Assembly (NCBI RefSeq): GCF_008040165.1
Contig: NZ_VRUR01000001.1
Coordinates: 1,197,349 to 1,261,348, forward strand
Direction: 5' to 3'
Length of the DNA stretch: 64,000 bases
Source of the DNA: Flagellimonas hymeniacidonis
Lineage (GTDB): Bacteria > Bacteroidota > Bacteroidia > Flavobacteriales > Flavobacteriaceae
Position numbers and translations under genes: made by a program. This document shows, in pieces, positions 26,614 to 32,885 of this stretch. The number at the start of each line of letters is the position of its first letter. The stretch's first letter is position 1. A model generated the notes under the pieces. It was not told where the DNA came from. It was given only the letters and a program-made list of their open reading frames with translations, and searched no databases.

Positions 26614-27201
26614 TTATTTTTCTCGAATATCAATTTCCATTTCACTTTTTGCCTCTTGAATTTTACTTTTAATTATTAATTCAATTCCATCAAGTGATTT
26701 TTCACGTTCTTCAACTATAGCCTTATAGACAGATGAATAGGGGAATCCATTAATCTTATATTCTTTATGTATAACAGTTAAATCGGTACCATACTCGTCA
26801 CTTAACACTTTCCATTCACAGTCCAAATTGTCCACAATATTTTGTCCAAAAGCACTACCAATAAGAGCAACAACTAACTCTTCGGATTCTTTTTCCGGTG
26901 ATAAGTCCATTTTCCATGCATTTAGAATTAAATCCAGATTTTTTGATTCTAAAATACCTTGATTGACCTTCGAATACTTTTCGGCAAATATTTTCGCTTT
27001 TTCAATGTCCTTCTCGATTAGTTGAAGTTGTTCTTCCGTTAATTCTTTTAAAGAAGTATTACTAGAAGGTCTGCCTTCTGATTCCGTAGTCTCAATTTCT
27101 TGGCCGTCAATAACTACAGTTTTTTCTTCAACTTTTTGTTTGCAGCTTTTACCAATAATTGCTAGAGCTAGAATGATGTAAATTATAAAAGGTTTTTTCA
27201 T
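26614..27201 (-). CDS. Cassette B: lipoprotein, DUF3806-like
   Basis: 195 residues. Signal peptide and lipobox IGKSC (Cys20). The C-terminal half contains IGSAFGQNIVDNLDCEWKVL and DEYGTDLTVIH, which resembles DUF3806, a small domain of unknown function. The ATG is 12 bases inside the cassette start (GTTACCTGCAATTATG), and the stop TAA touches the terminal repeat, leaving no room for a promoter. Confidence 0.65.
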   Translation of the reverse strand: MKKPFIIYIILALAIIGKSCKQKVEEKTVVIDGQEIETTESEGRPSSNTSLKELTEEQLQLIEKDIEKAKIFAEKYSKVNQGILESKNLDLILNAWKMDLSPEKESEELVVALIGSAFGQNIVDNLDCEWKVLSDEYGTDLTVIHKEYKINGFPYSSVYKAIVEEREKSLDGIELIIKSKIQEAKSEMEIDIREK

Positions 27202-27211
27202 AATTGCAGGT

Positions 27212-27334
27212 AACGGTCTCGGCTATGATTTCGTTGTGGAATCATCCGCAGGATTATTCCGCCGAAATCCAGCCGTTTGATTTATACTTTTATTTTGGTA
27301 TGGCACAAAACCACAATGAATTATAGCCATTGTT
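27212..27334 (-). repeat. attC-like site of cassette C
   Basis: 123 bases. Arms GGCTATGATTTCGTTGTGG and CCACAATGAATTATAGCC pair completely apart from two G-T wobbles and one unpaired T on the plus strand; an inner hairpin GGAATCATCC/GGATTATTCC follows. This is the clearest site of the array. Confidence 0.8.
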
Positions 27335-27989
27335 AGCGCCAGTATTTTCTATTTTTATTTAAGAATCCGAGTACCTTGTTAGAAATGACGCTTGTCAAAT
27401 TATTCGTCACACAATTAATAGTTCCAGATTCACAAGCGAATGTAAATCCTGGGTTTTGGTCGTCAGCTGTCAGTTCTTCATCAAGGACAATTTCATCAAA
27501 TTTTAGATTATACAGTTGATATCTAATTTCTCCACTCATTCCATTCTCATTCTGTACAAATTCAACTCTTGGAATATTCACGACCCAATTCATATTGTGT
27601 TTTTCCGCAATCTTTTTCAATTCCGATTTTGTTGAGTTATTTGTCTCGTGTGCTGGATAAACCATATGGTTTTCGTAGTATTCAAAAAGTTTAAAACTGA
27701 AATAGAAATTTAGTCCAAATGTAATTTGAGAGCCTAAATCCATTTTCTCCATAAATAGGATTTCCTTTTCTGATTTCAGTTCGAAATTTTCTCCATTACT
27801 TTCTCTTACTCTTTGCTTATGTTCCTCTGTCAATTTCTGTTCACGCTGATACATTTTCGTGATTGAATCAAGTGCTTTGTCTGTAACCGTTTCTTGAGGA
27901 CTTAATACAACTATAGAAGGAACTCTATTTTCTTGGGAAAAAGAGGTCAAATAGTAAAAAAGTGATATTATCAGTAGTAGTTTTTTCAT
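27333..27989 (-). CDS. Cassette C: hypothetical secreted protein
   Basis: 218 residues from ATG at 27,989 (MKKLLLIISLFYYLTSFS, signal peptide); an upstream start would lie inside the neighbouring palindrome. The stop codon TAA is made by the cassette-end repeat itself (GGCGCTAAC). Charged helical N-terminal region, then a beta-rich domain with a cysteine pair (FACESGTINCVT). No known family. Confidence 0.65.
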   Translation of the reverse strand: MKKLLLIISLFYYLTSFSQENRVPSIVVLSPQETVTDKALDSITKMYQREQKLTEEHKQRVRESNGENFELKSEKEILFMEKMDLGSQITFGLNFYFSFKLFEYYENHMVYPAHETNNSTKSELKKIAEKHNMNWVVNIPRVEFVQNENGMSGEIRYQLYNLKFDEIVLDEELTADDQNPGFTFACESGTINCVTNNLTSVISNKVLGFLNKNRKYWR

Positions 27990-27998
27990 ATTGGCGCT

Positions 27999-28090
27999 AA
28001 CGGCCACACGGCTATGGCGAGTAGTGTTGCGAGCGGAGCTTGCATTAGCTACTGTGAGCCATTAGACGCTGATTCGCCATGGCCTATGTT
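27999..28090 (-). repeat. attC-like site of ORF-less cassette X, copy 1
   Basis: Between AAC and GTT, GGCTATGGCGA and TCGCCATGGCC pair with one T-G wobble. An alternative pairing joins GGCCACAC at the left end with GTGTGGCC at 28,174-28,181, which would extend the site to 28,184. Confidence 0.65.
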
Positions 28091-28255
28091 AGGAAATGTA
28101 GCGAACAGCGGTTGTGAGAGCCTGTTATTGGGTATTAAATATAAGGTTAATCTGGGCGAAATGGCAGTCGTACTGTGTGGCCGTTAGGAGAAATAGTTCA
28201 AGAGGGGGTATCGCTGCGCGATACGGCTTGAACGACCGCAGGTATTTTTCCTAAC
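28001..28255 (-). mobile_element. ORF-less cassette X, copy 1
   Basis: A 255-base unit (cassette body plus its own attC-like site) that is repeated without a difference at 29,318-29,572. It contains no ORF of note. At its minus-strand 5' end sits a strong nested hairpin: GTTCAAG/CTTGAAC enclosing GTATCGC-TGC-GCGATAC. It may encode a small RNA or be a bare mobile unit. Confidence 0.7.
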
Positions 28256-28376
28256 GGTAAAGTGTATGATTTCGTTGCGTATTTCAGCACCTAATTTAGC
28301 AAATACAAACCGAATAGAAAATCCTCGCGGATTTTCGTAAGTAGGCGAGTATTAGCAATGAATTATACACGGTGTT
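28253..28376 (-). repeat. attC-like site of cassette D
   Basis: Arms GTGTATGATTTCGTTGC and GCAATGAATTATACAC pair with G-T wobbles and one unpaired T on the plus strand. This site has the GTGTAT class of arm on both sides. Confidence 0.75.
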
Positions 28377-28384
28377 GTGCTTAG

Positions 28385-29305
28385 TTATTTTATTTTCACA
28401 TTAAAACTCTCAAGTATTTCATTTCGAGTTTCTGCAATTAGTTCTTCGTCAACTTTATAATATTCTTCAGGGTTTTTCACACCAGTTGATAAACTCATAT
28501 TCATTATTTCTTTTTTAGAGTAAACAAACGAAGGTGTCTTAGGAATACACATCCTCAAAGCCATTATCTCCGCAAGTGCATAAAGATGAAGTGGAAATTT
28601 ATCATTTCTCTGTTCCTCCAATAATAGACCTTTTCTAAAATCCGATAATAATTCTTCATTTAGATAGTTCTTTGTCAAAAAACCATCTTCTATTGCCAAA
28701 ATGAAAACCATTTTTTTGATTTTAATCATTATCATTTTGGGATACACAAAAGTCCTTAAATCAAAAAAATCTTTGTCAGATTCGAACACATATAAACTTG
28801 ATGGAAGGCAAAATCCGACACCATCTTTATATGCGTTTTGTATCATTCTAAAATTGTCGGTGTTAATTATCTTTTCAGCAGTTTCTTTGTGTTCTAAATC
28901 GTCTATTTTTAAATAATCATTATAAAATAGTCCGTAATAAATCTTGGAAAGCCAAGTGGAAATTAAAGATGTTGAAGAATTGTCTGGACTATAAATTATT
29001 GATATTCCAGATTCTTCCTTTTTGATTTCCTCAAATAGTTTCTCTGGTTCATCAAGTAATTTGAGAATTTCATTTTCATATTCACTCCCAAAATTACTAT
29101 TACAATCCTTATGTGCAGGAACCTTTACACGACTATATTGAAACACTCCTTTACCAGTAACTGTCTCCTCTTTAATGCCTAATTTTCCTAATAGGCTATC
29201 AGGAATTATATGCTCTTGAGTTTTTTTGTCCTCAATAATTTCAGAACAAAAGAAACAAGTTCTTCGCATATTATTATTTATGGTCTTTTTCTTAGGTTCT
29301 GTCAT
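28385..29305 (-). CDS. Cassette D: HNH-type endonuclease-like protein
   Basis: 306 residues from ATG at 29,305 (MTEPKKKTINNN), 12 bases inside the cassette; a longer reading would enter the attC-like repeat. The N-terminus has an HNH-like zinc-nuclease motif: CFFCSE, QEHIIPDSLLG, then PAHKDCNSNFG. The long C-terminal region (LSKIYYGLFYNDYL...) is not recognised. Nucleases of this type occur in defence and restriction systems and are common integron cassette cargo. No activity can be claimed from sequence alone. Confidence 0.75.
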   Translation of the reverse strand: MTEPKKKTINNNMRRTCFFCSEIIEDKKTQEHIIPDSLLGKLGIKEETVTGKGVFQYSRVKVPAHKDCNSNFGSEYENEILKLLDEPEKLFEEIKKEESGISIIYSPDNSSTSLISTWLSKIYYGLFYNDYLKIDDLEHKETAEKIINTDNFRMIQNAYKDGVGFCLPSSLYVFESDKDFFDLRTFVYPKMIMIKIKKMVFILAIEDGFLTKNYLNEELLSDFRKGLLLEEQRNDKFPLHLYALAEIMALRMCIPKTPSFVYSKKEIMNMSLSTGVKNPEEYYKVDEELIAETRNEILESFNVKIK

Positions 29306-29315
29306 AATTAAGCAC

Positions 29316-29407
29316 AACGGCCACACGGCTATGGCGAGTAGTGTTGCGAGCGGAGCTTGCATTAGCTACTGTGAGCCATTAGACGCTGATTCGCCATGGC
29401 CTATGTT
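29316..29407 (-). repeat. attC-like site of cassette X, copy 2
   Basis: Identical to the site of copy 1 although its left neighbour differs (cassette D instead of C). Only AAC is shared beyond the left boundary. Confidence 0.65.
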
Positions 29408-29572
29408 AGGAAATGTAGCGAACAGCGGTTGTGAGAGCCTGTTATTGGGTATTAAATATAAGGTTAATCTGGGCGAAATGGCAGTCGTACTGTGTGGCCG
29501 TTAGGAGAAATAGTTCAAGAGGGGGTATCGCTGCGCGATACGGCTTGAACGACCGCAGGTATTTTTCCTAAC
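29318..29572 (-). mobile_element. ORF-less cassette X, copy 2
   Basis: Second, identical copy of the 255-base unit. Its boundaries fall exactly at AA/C on both sides; beyond them the two copies part except for the conserved spacer GGT. This shows directly what the mobile unit is. Confidence 0.75.
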
Positions 29573-29693
29573 GGTCCCGGCTATGATTTCGTTGTGGAAT
29601 CATCCGAAGGATTATTCCGCTGAAATCCTGCCGTTAGATTTATAGATTAAACATCGATTTAGCTTTTTGCCACAATGAATTATAGCCATTGTT
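29570..29693 (-). repeat. attC-like site of cassette E
   Basis: Arms GGCTATGATTTCGTTGTGG and CCACAATGAATTATAGCC are the same as in the site of cassette C. The stop codon of the cassette E gene lies inside it. Confidence 0.75.
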
Positions 29694-30314
29694 GCCATTA
29701 GTTTTTATTCCGTCAATGAAAGAATCCAATTCGGTCTGTTTCAGGTCATTCGCATTGTCGTAAACTAAATAAAAAGTCAATACAAAATTCCCAACTTCGT
29801 AAGTCAATATTCTTAAACTTGAAGGAATTGGTTCAGTTCCATTTTTAATTTTATATTCAAATCCGTATTCGGTCGAAAGTGCTCCAGTCAAGTCGTTTTT
29901 CAGAATTCTTTTGGCATTCATTGGAACTTCGTTTGTCTTTTTTGCTAAATATGGTGTCCACATTAACTCAAACTTGTTTATGCTCCGAATGTTCAGGTTG
30001 CTTCCACCTTTCAATGCTCTAATGTCAAATAAGTAGCACGCAATGATTGGTCTTCCATTATTTTTTTTGAGTGTAAAAACAGGTGGGAAAATCCGGTTTT
30101 TAAAGTCTTCTCTGTCTTTTTTTGAAAATTCCGAGTTTTCTGGAAAAACATATTCTGTTTTAAAACTTTCAAAAATTCCGCCGTCATCAACTGTAAATCC
30201 GTTGGGTATTGGAATCGAAATTCCGATGTCGTTCAATTCAACAGTATTTTCTAAAATTTCAACCTTTGGTTTGAATTTCAGCTCTCGGATTTTTATTTGG
30301 TCAGTTAGTTTCAT
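29640..30314 (-). CDS. Cassette E: hypothetical cytoplasmic protein
   Basis: 224 residues from ATG at 30,314, 16 bases inside the cassette. No signal peptide; a beta-rich domain (VELNDIGISIPIPNGFTV, RILTYEVGNFVLTFYLVYD) of unknown type. The frame reads through the cassette end into the attC-like site, so the last ~20 residues (KTNGNNGYNSLWQKAKSMF) are supplied by the recombination site, and the C-terminus would change if the unit moved or its site mutated. Confidence 0.6.
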   Translation of the reverse strand: MKLTDQIKIRELKFKPKVEILENTVELNDIGISIPIPNGFTVDDGGIFESFKTEYVFPENSEFSKKDREDFKNRIFPPVFTLKKNNGRPIIACYLFDIRALKGGSNLNIRSINKFELMWTPYLAKKTNEVPMNAKRILKNDLTGALSTEYGFEYKIKNGTEPIPSSLRILTYEVGNFVLTFYLVYDNANDLKQTELDSFIDGIKTNGNNGYNSLWQKAKSMFNL

Positions 30315-30327
30315 TCAAATTAATGGC

Positions 30328-30453
30328 AACGGTCTCGGCTATGATTTGTGGCGGCGTTGGAAATCGTTAGATTTCCCGCCGTGGCAAATCCAGCCGTGGA
30401 TAGTTTCTAAGTTTCAAGTTAACGAATTGCAGCTATAAATTATAGCCCTTGTT
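30328..30453 (-). repeat. attC-like site of cassette F
   Basis: Arms GGCTATGATTTGTGGC and GCAGCTATAAATTATAGCC pair with G-T wobbles; a shorter inner repeat GGAAATC/GATTTCC is present. Confidence 0.7.
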
Positions 30454-30465
30454 ACCATACGTTTT

Positions 30466-31107
30466 TTAGTCCGTTCGTACAGAGTTTGAATTTAAGTCAA
30501 ACCAGTTCTTTGATATTAATAAACCTTTCTTGTTAAACTTGGCAGTCATTAGGGGTGCTCCCATGTTATAGTATATCACGGATTTCACATGTCCATTTTC
30601 ATACCACTCCGTCCACACCCCATTTTCAAATCCACCTTCCTTTTGCCCAGAGATTTTTGGTTTTCCGTTTTTATAGAATTCCAATACTTGTTCATTGAAT
30701 TGAATCGGTTCAATCGTATCCTCAGTTCGCTTAAATTCCAGTTTCTTTTTGAAAAGAACTAAATCCCCTAATTCTTCCAAAGAAAATTGGTTTAGTGAAT
30801 ACTCAAGTACTCGGTATTTCCGTGTTCCTATAGTTAATATTGAATCAGAAATCGAATATTTTGCCTTGAATTGTCCAAAATCTTCTTTAATATCCAATAT
30901 TCCGTCCTTTTGAAATAAGTAAATGCTTTTGGAAACATGATTTGATTCCTTTTCACTTTTAGGCCTTAATAAAAGTTCTGGGTCTTGTTTGGGTTTTTCA
31001 TGCTCCCAAGTCCCAAGAATTTGGTTTTCAAGCGAATCTTGTCCGTTCATAATGATTGGAACAATGAACAGAATCGAAAAAAGGGTATGACTAATTAAAT
31101 TGTTCAA
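30466..31107 (-). CDS. Cassette F: secreted MORN/YwqK-like protein
   Basis: 213 residues. The start is TTG at 31,107, since no ATG exists between the cassette end and the signal peptide (HTLFSILFIVPIIMNG). A lipocalin-like or unknown middle part (GTWEHEKP...) is followed by MORN-type repeats typical of YwqK proteins (EFYKNGKPKISG, GVWTEWYENGHVKS, ...). These repeats occur in putative antitoxins and envelope proteins of Bacteroidota. Function unknown. Confidence 0.6.
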   Translation of the reverse strand: MNNLISHTLFSILFIVPIIMNGQDSLENQILGTWEHEKPKQDPELLLRPKSEKESNHVSKSIYLFQKDGILDIKEDFGQFKAKYSISDSILTIGTRKYRVLEYSLNQFSLEELGDLVLFKKKLEFKRTEDTIEPIQFNEQVLEFYKNGKPKISGQKEGGFENGVWTEWYENGHVKSVIYYNMGAPLMTAKFNKKGLLISKNWFDLNSNSVRTD

Positions 31108-31117
31108 AATGTATGGT

Positions 31118-31306
31118 AACGGTTTTGTGTATGAAACGTAGCGTGTAAAAAGACGCTAGCTTTTCGGATAAATACAGAGCCGAATTTTTATATTTTGTTT
31201 TTAACTTATCAATCTTAAAAGCCGAATTTAAAAATTTGGCGGTCTTTGCAAATAAACACAAACCCTTCGATTTAGGACTTACTAGCTATGTTTTATACAC
31301 CTTGTT
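31118..31306 (-). repeat. attC-like site of cassette G
   Basis: 189 bases. Arms GTGTATGAAACGTAGC and GCTATGTTTTATACAC pair completely with only two G-T wobbles on the plus strand. The interior is AT-rich with secondary repeats (AGCCGAATTT twice). Confidence 0.75.
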
Positions 31307-31320
31307 AGGCACAGTTATTT

Positions 31321-32088
31321 TTATTCCTTTTTGTCAAATGGTATCACTCCATTTTCTGTCAATTCTTTTTTTAGTTTATCTGCATAATTATGTGCATATT
31401 TCTCTTTCTCAGAACTGGGAAGCTGAAAATATCTATCATTTCGTTTTTCCCATTCTGAAAACTCTTCCTCCTCAAAACCTGGTCTTTCTACAAATTCCAA
31501 ATAATGAACATAATGTCCAAATTCGTGTATTAAAGTTCGATATAGTTGCGTGTTTCTAATCGCATTTAAGTCAAATTCTGCTATATAATTTCTTTTGTCT
31601 TCTTGAAAAATATGTCCGTCCTCTTTAAGTCTTTTCAGTTCTTTTTGTCCATCTAATCCAAGTTTTCTGCTCCATTTAAGTTTTTTATCTCGACTTTGTG
31701 CCTCAAGAATTATTGCAGGGAAATAATCGTTTTCGAATTCGTAAGAATAAATCAACCTGCCCCAAACAGAAGATTTAATTTCCTCTTTTCGTTTTGGTTG
31801 TCTTAAGACAATAAATCTTAAATCTCCATAATCTGCTTTAGGTATATTTTTAATTATTTCACTAATGTCTCTGATAGTACAAGCGTGAGCAGAATCTTTT
31901 CGAGTTTCTTCTGTTATAAATACAAATTCGTGACTATTTATTGTTCTATAATCAATTGAGTAGTTTTCAAGACGCTCGTAAAATTCTCGAAACGGTTCTA
32001 AAGGTCTTGGTATTTCTAAAGAATTATCCTGTCCAAATCCTTGTTTAGCTGTTCCAATATTTCTATTTCTTCTTGTTGGATTGAACAT
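31321..32088 (-). CDS. Cassette G: HExxH metallopeptidase-like protein
   Basis: 255 residues, no signal peptide. RTLIHEFGHYVHYLEF contains the zinc-protease motif HEFGH with a further His three residues on. The N-terminal half (EFVFITEETRKDSAHACTI, IRDISEI) is of unknown type. The pattern is like ImmA/IrrE or toxin-type metallopeptidases but no fuller match is visible. ATG lies 20 bases inside the cassette start (GTTAGGCACA). Confidence 0.65.
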   Translation of the reverse strand: MFNPTRRNRNIGTAKQGFGQDNSLEIPRPLEPFREFYERLENYSIDYRTINSHEFVFITEETRKDSAHACTIRDISEIIKNIPKADYGDLRFIVLRQPKRKEEIKSSVWGRLIYSYEFENDYFPAIILEAQSRDKKLKWSRKLGLDGQKELKRLKEDGHIFQEDKRNYIAEFDLNAIRNTQLYRTLIHEFGHYVHYLEFVERPGFEEEEFSEWEKRNDRYFQLPSSEKEKYAHNYADKLKKELTENGVIPFDKKE

Positions 32089-32106
32089 TTTGCTTTAATT
32101 GTGCCT

Positions 32107-32157
32107 AACGGTCTTGGCTATGATTTCGTAGCGAAGCTATGAGTTATAGCTGTTGTT
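32107..32157 (-). repeat. attC-like site of cassette H
   Basis: Only 51 bases, the shortest site: GGCTATGATTTCGTAGC pairs back on GCTATGAGTTATAGCT with G-T wobbles and one unpaired T. It shows the minimal element. Confidence 0.75.
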
Positions 32158-32168
32158 GTACCCAGTTT

Positions 32169-32639
32169 TTATTCAGTTAGTCTTTGTTTCCTTTCCGCAA
32201 TTCGTTTCTCAAATTTTGGATTCCGCTCAATTCCACTTATAAAGTCAAGCTCAAAACTCCCAATCGTTATAAACTCAAAGTCTACAAAAAAGAAATGTTT
32301 TAACCCATTTTGCTTTAAAACCTGATTTCTATTCTTTTCAGGTAATCTGTCAATTTCTAGAGTGTCCGAAATAGGTTTTTCGAATTGGTAAATCCGCAAT
32401 TGATTTGTGTTCAATTTGAGTATTTTTTTCAATCCACTTAAGTCGGTCTGAACGTCCATTTCCATTTGTCGGACAGATAGATTTTTGAATTCAGTTCCGC
32501 TTTGAGTTTTCAAATCCGTTTTCCACCATTGAATTACTTCATTCGGCACAAACTTGTGGATGAAAATTGAATTCAAGTCCTTGTCAAAAAGTTCCCAAAT
32601 TTCCTCGTTAGAATTTATTTCAAATACTAGTTCATTCAT
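32169..32639 (-). CDS. Cassette H: hypothetical cytoplasmic protein, first in the array
   Basis: 156 residues, no signal peptide, mixed alpha/beta (FDKDLNSIFIHKFVPNEV, LKHFFFVDFEFITIGSFEL). It is the promoter-proximal cassette in the direction of reading. Its cassette-start GTTGTACCCA directly follows CCTAAC, which has no attC-like palindrome and may be the insertion platform. Function unknown. Confidence 0.6.
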   Translation of the reverse strand: MNELVFEINSNEEIWELFDKDLNSIFIHKFVPNEVIQWWKTDLKTQSGTEFKNLSVRQMEMDVQTDLSGLKKILKLNTNQLRIYQFEKPISDTLEIDRLPEKNRNQVLKQNGLKHFFFVDFEFITIGSFELDFISGIERNPKFEKRIAERKQRLTE

Positions 32640-32658
32640 TTTTCAAATTGGGTACAAC

Positions 32659-32885
32659 GTTAGGATATATAAACCTACCCTAAAAGGTAATGATATCCAA
32701 AGTAAAGTAGTAGTTATCCAATACTTTTTCCTTGAGGTAATGATAACGTATTAAAATATGGTTATTTTATACCTCCTACAATAGTATCCGACTATAATAA
32801 TGATATACTAAAAGAAATGAAAAGTAAAGTGTTTAATTTCCTTTAATCTTAACCTGGGCTGCCTTCTTAAACAATAAGGCAAAGA
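32659..32885. promoter_or_regulatory. Platform region next to the first cassette, with TAATGATA repeats
   Basis: No ORF. TAATGATA occurs at 32,688-32,695, 32,738-32,745 and 32,798-32,805, that is, spaced by 50 and 60 bases, so all lie on one face of the helix. GCCTT/AAGGC near 32,862-32,881 can form a terminator-like hairpin after the rep gene. Iterons for Rep, an attI-like recombination site, or a cassette promoter are all possible. Confidence 0.4.

Larger units (their letters stand above)
25557..32658 (-). mobile_element. Array of ten integron-like gene cassettes (no integrase seen)
   Basis: Ten units in one orientation (reading on the minus strand: H, G, F, E, X2, D, X1, C, B, A). Each starts with GTTR, carries at most one ORF with almost no spare DNA, ends with YAAC, and is followed by an imperfect palindrome up to the next GTT. 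The 8-10 bases after GTT at the start and before AAC at the end of each unit are complementary and differ from unit to unit (for example GTTGGCATTC, GTTACCTGCA, GTTAGCGCCA, GTTGTGCTTA). This is the layout of integron cassettes with attC sites. Canonical R boxes (GTTRRRY) are only partly matched. Confidence 0.8.

Noticed and set aside
29226..29504. 92-codon plus-strand ORF
   Set aside because: It is antisense to cassette D and the duplicated ORF-less cassette; its length comes from the repeat and it is not protein-like.
28001..29572. CRISPR-like direct repeat
   Set aside because: Only two long copies 1.3 kb apart, with no short spaced repeats and no cas genes; they fit duplicated cassettes.
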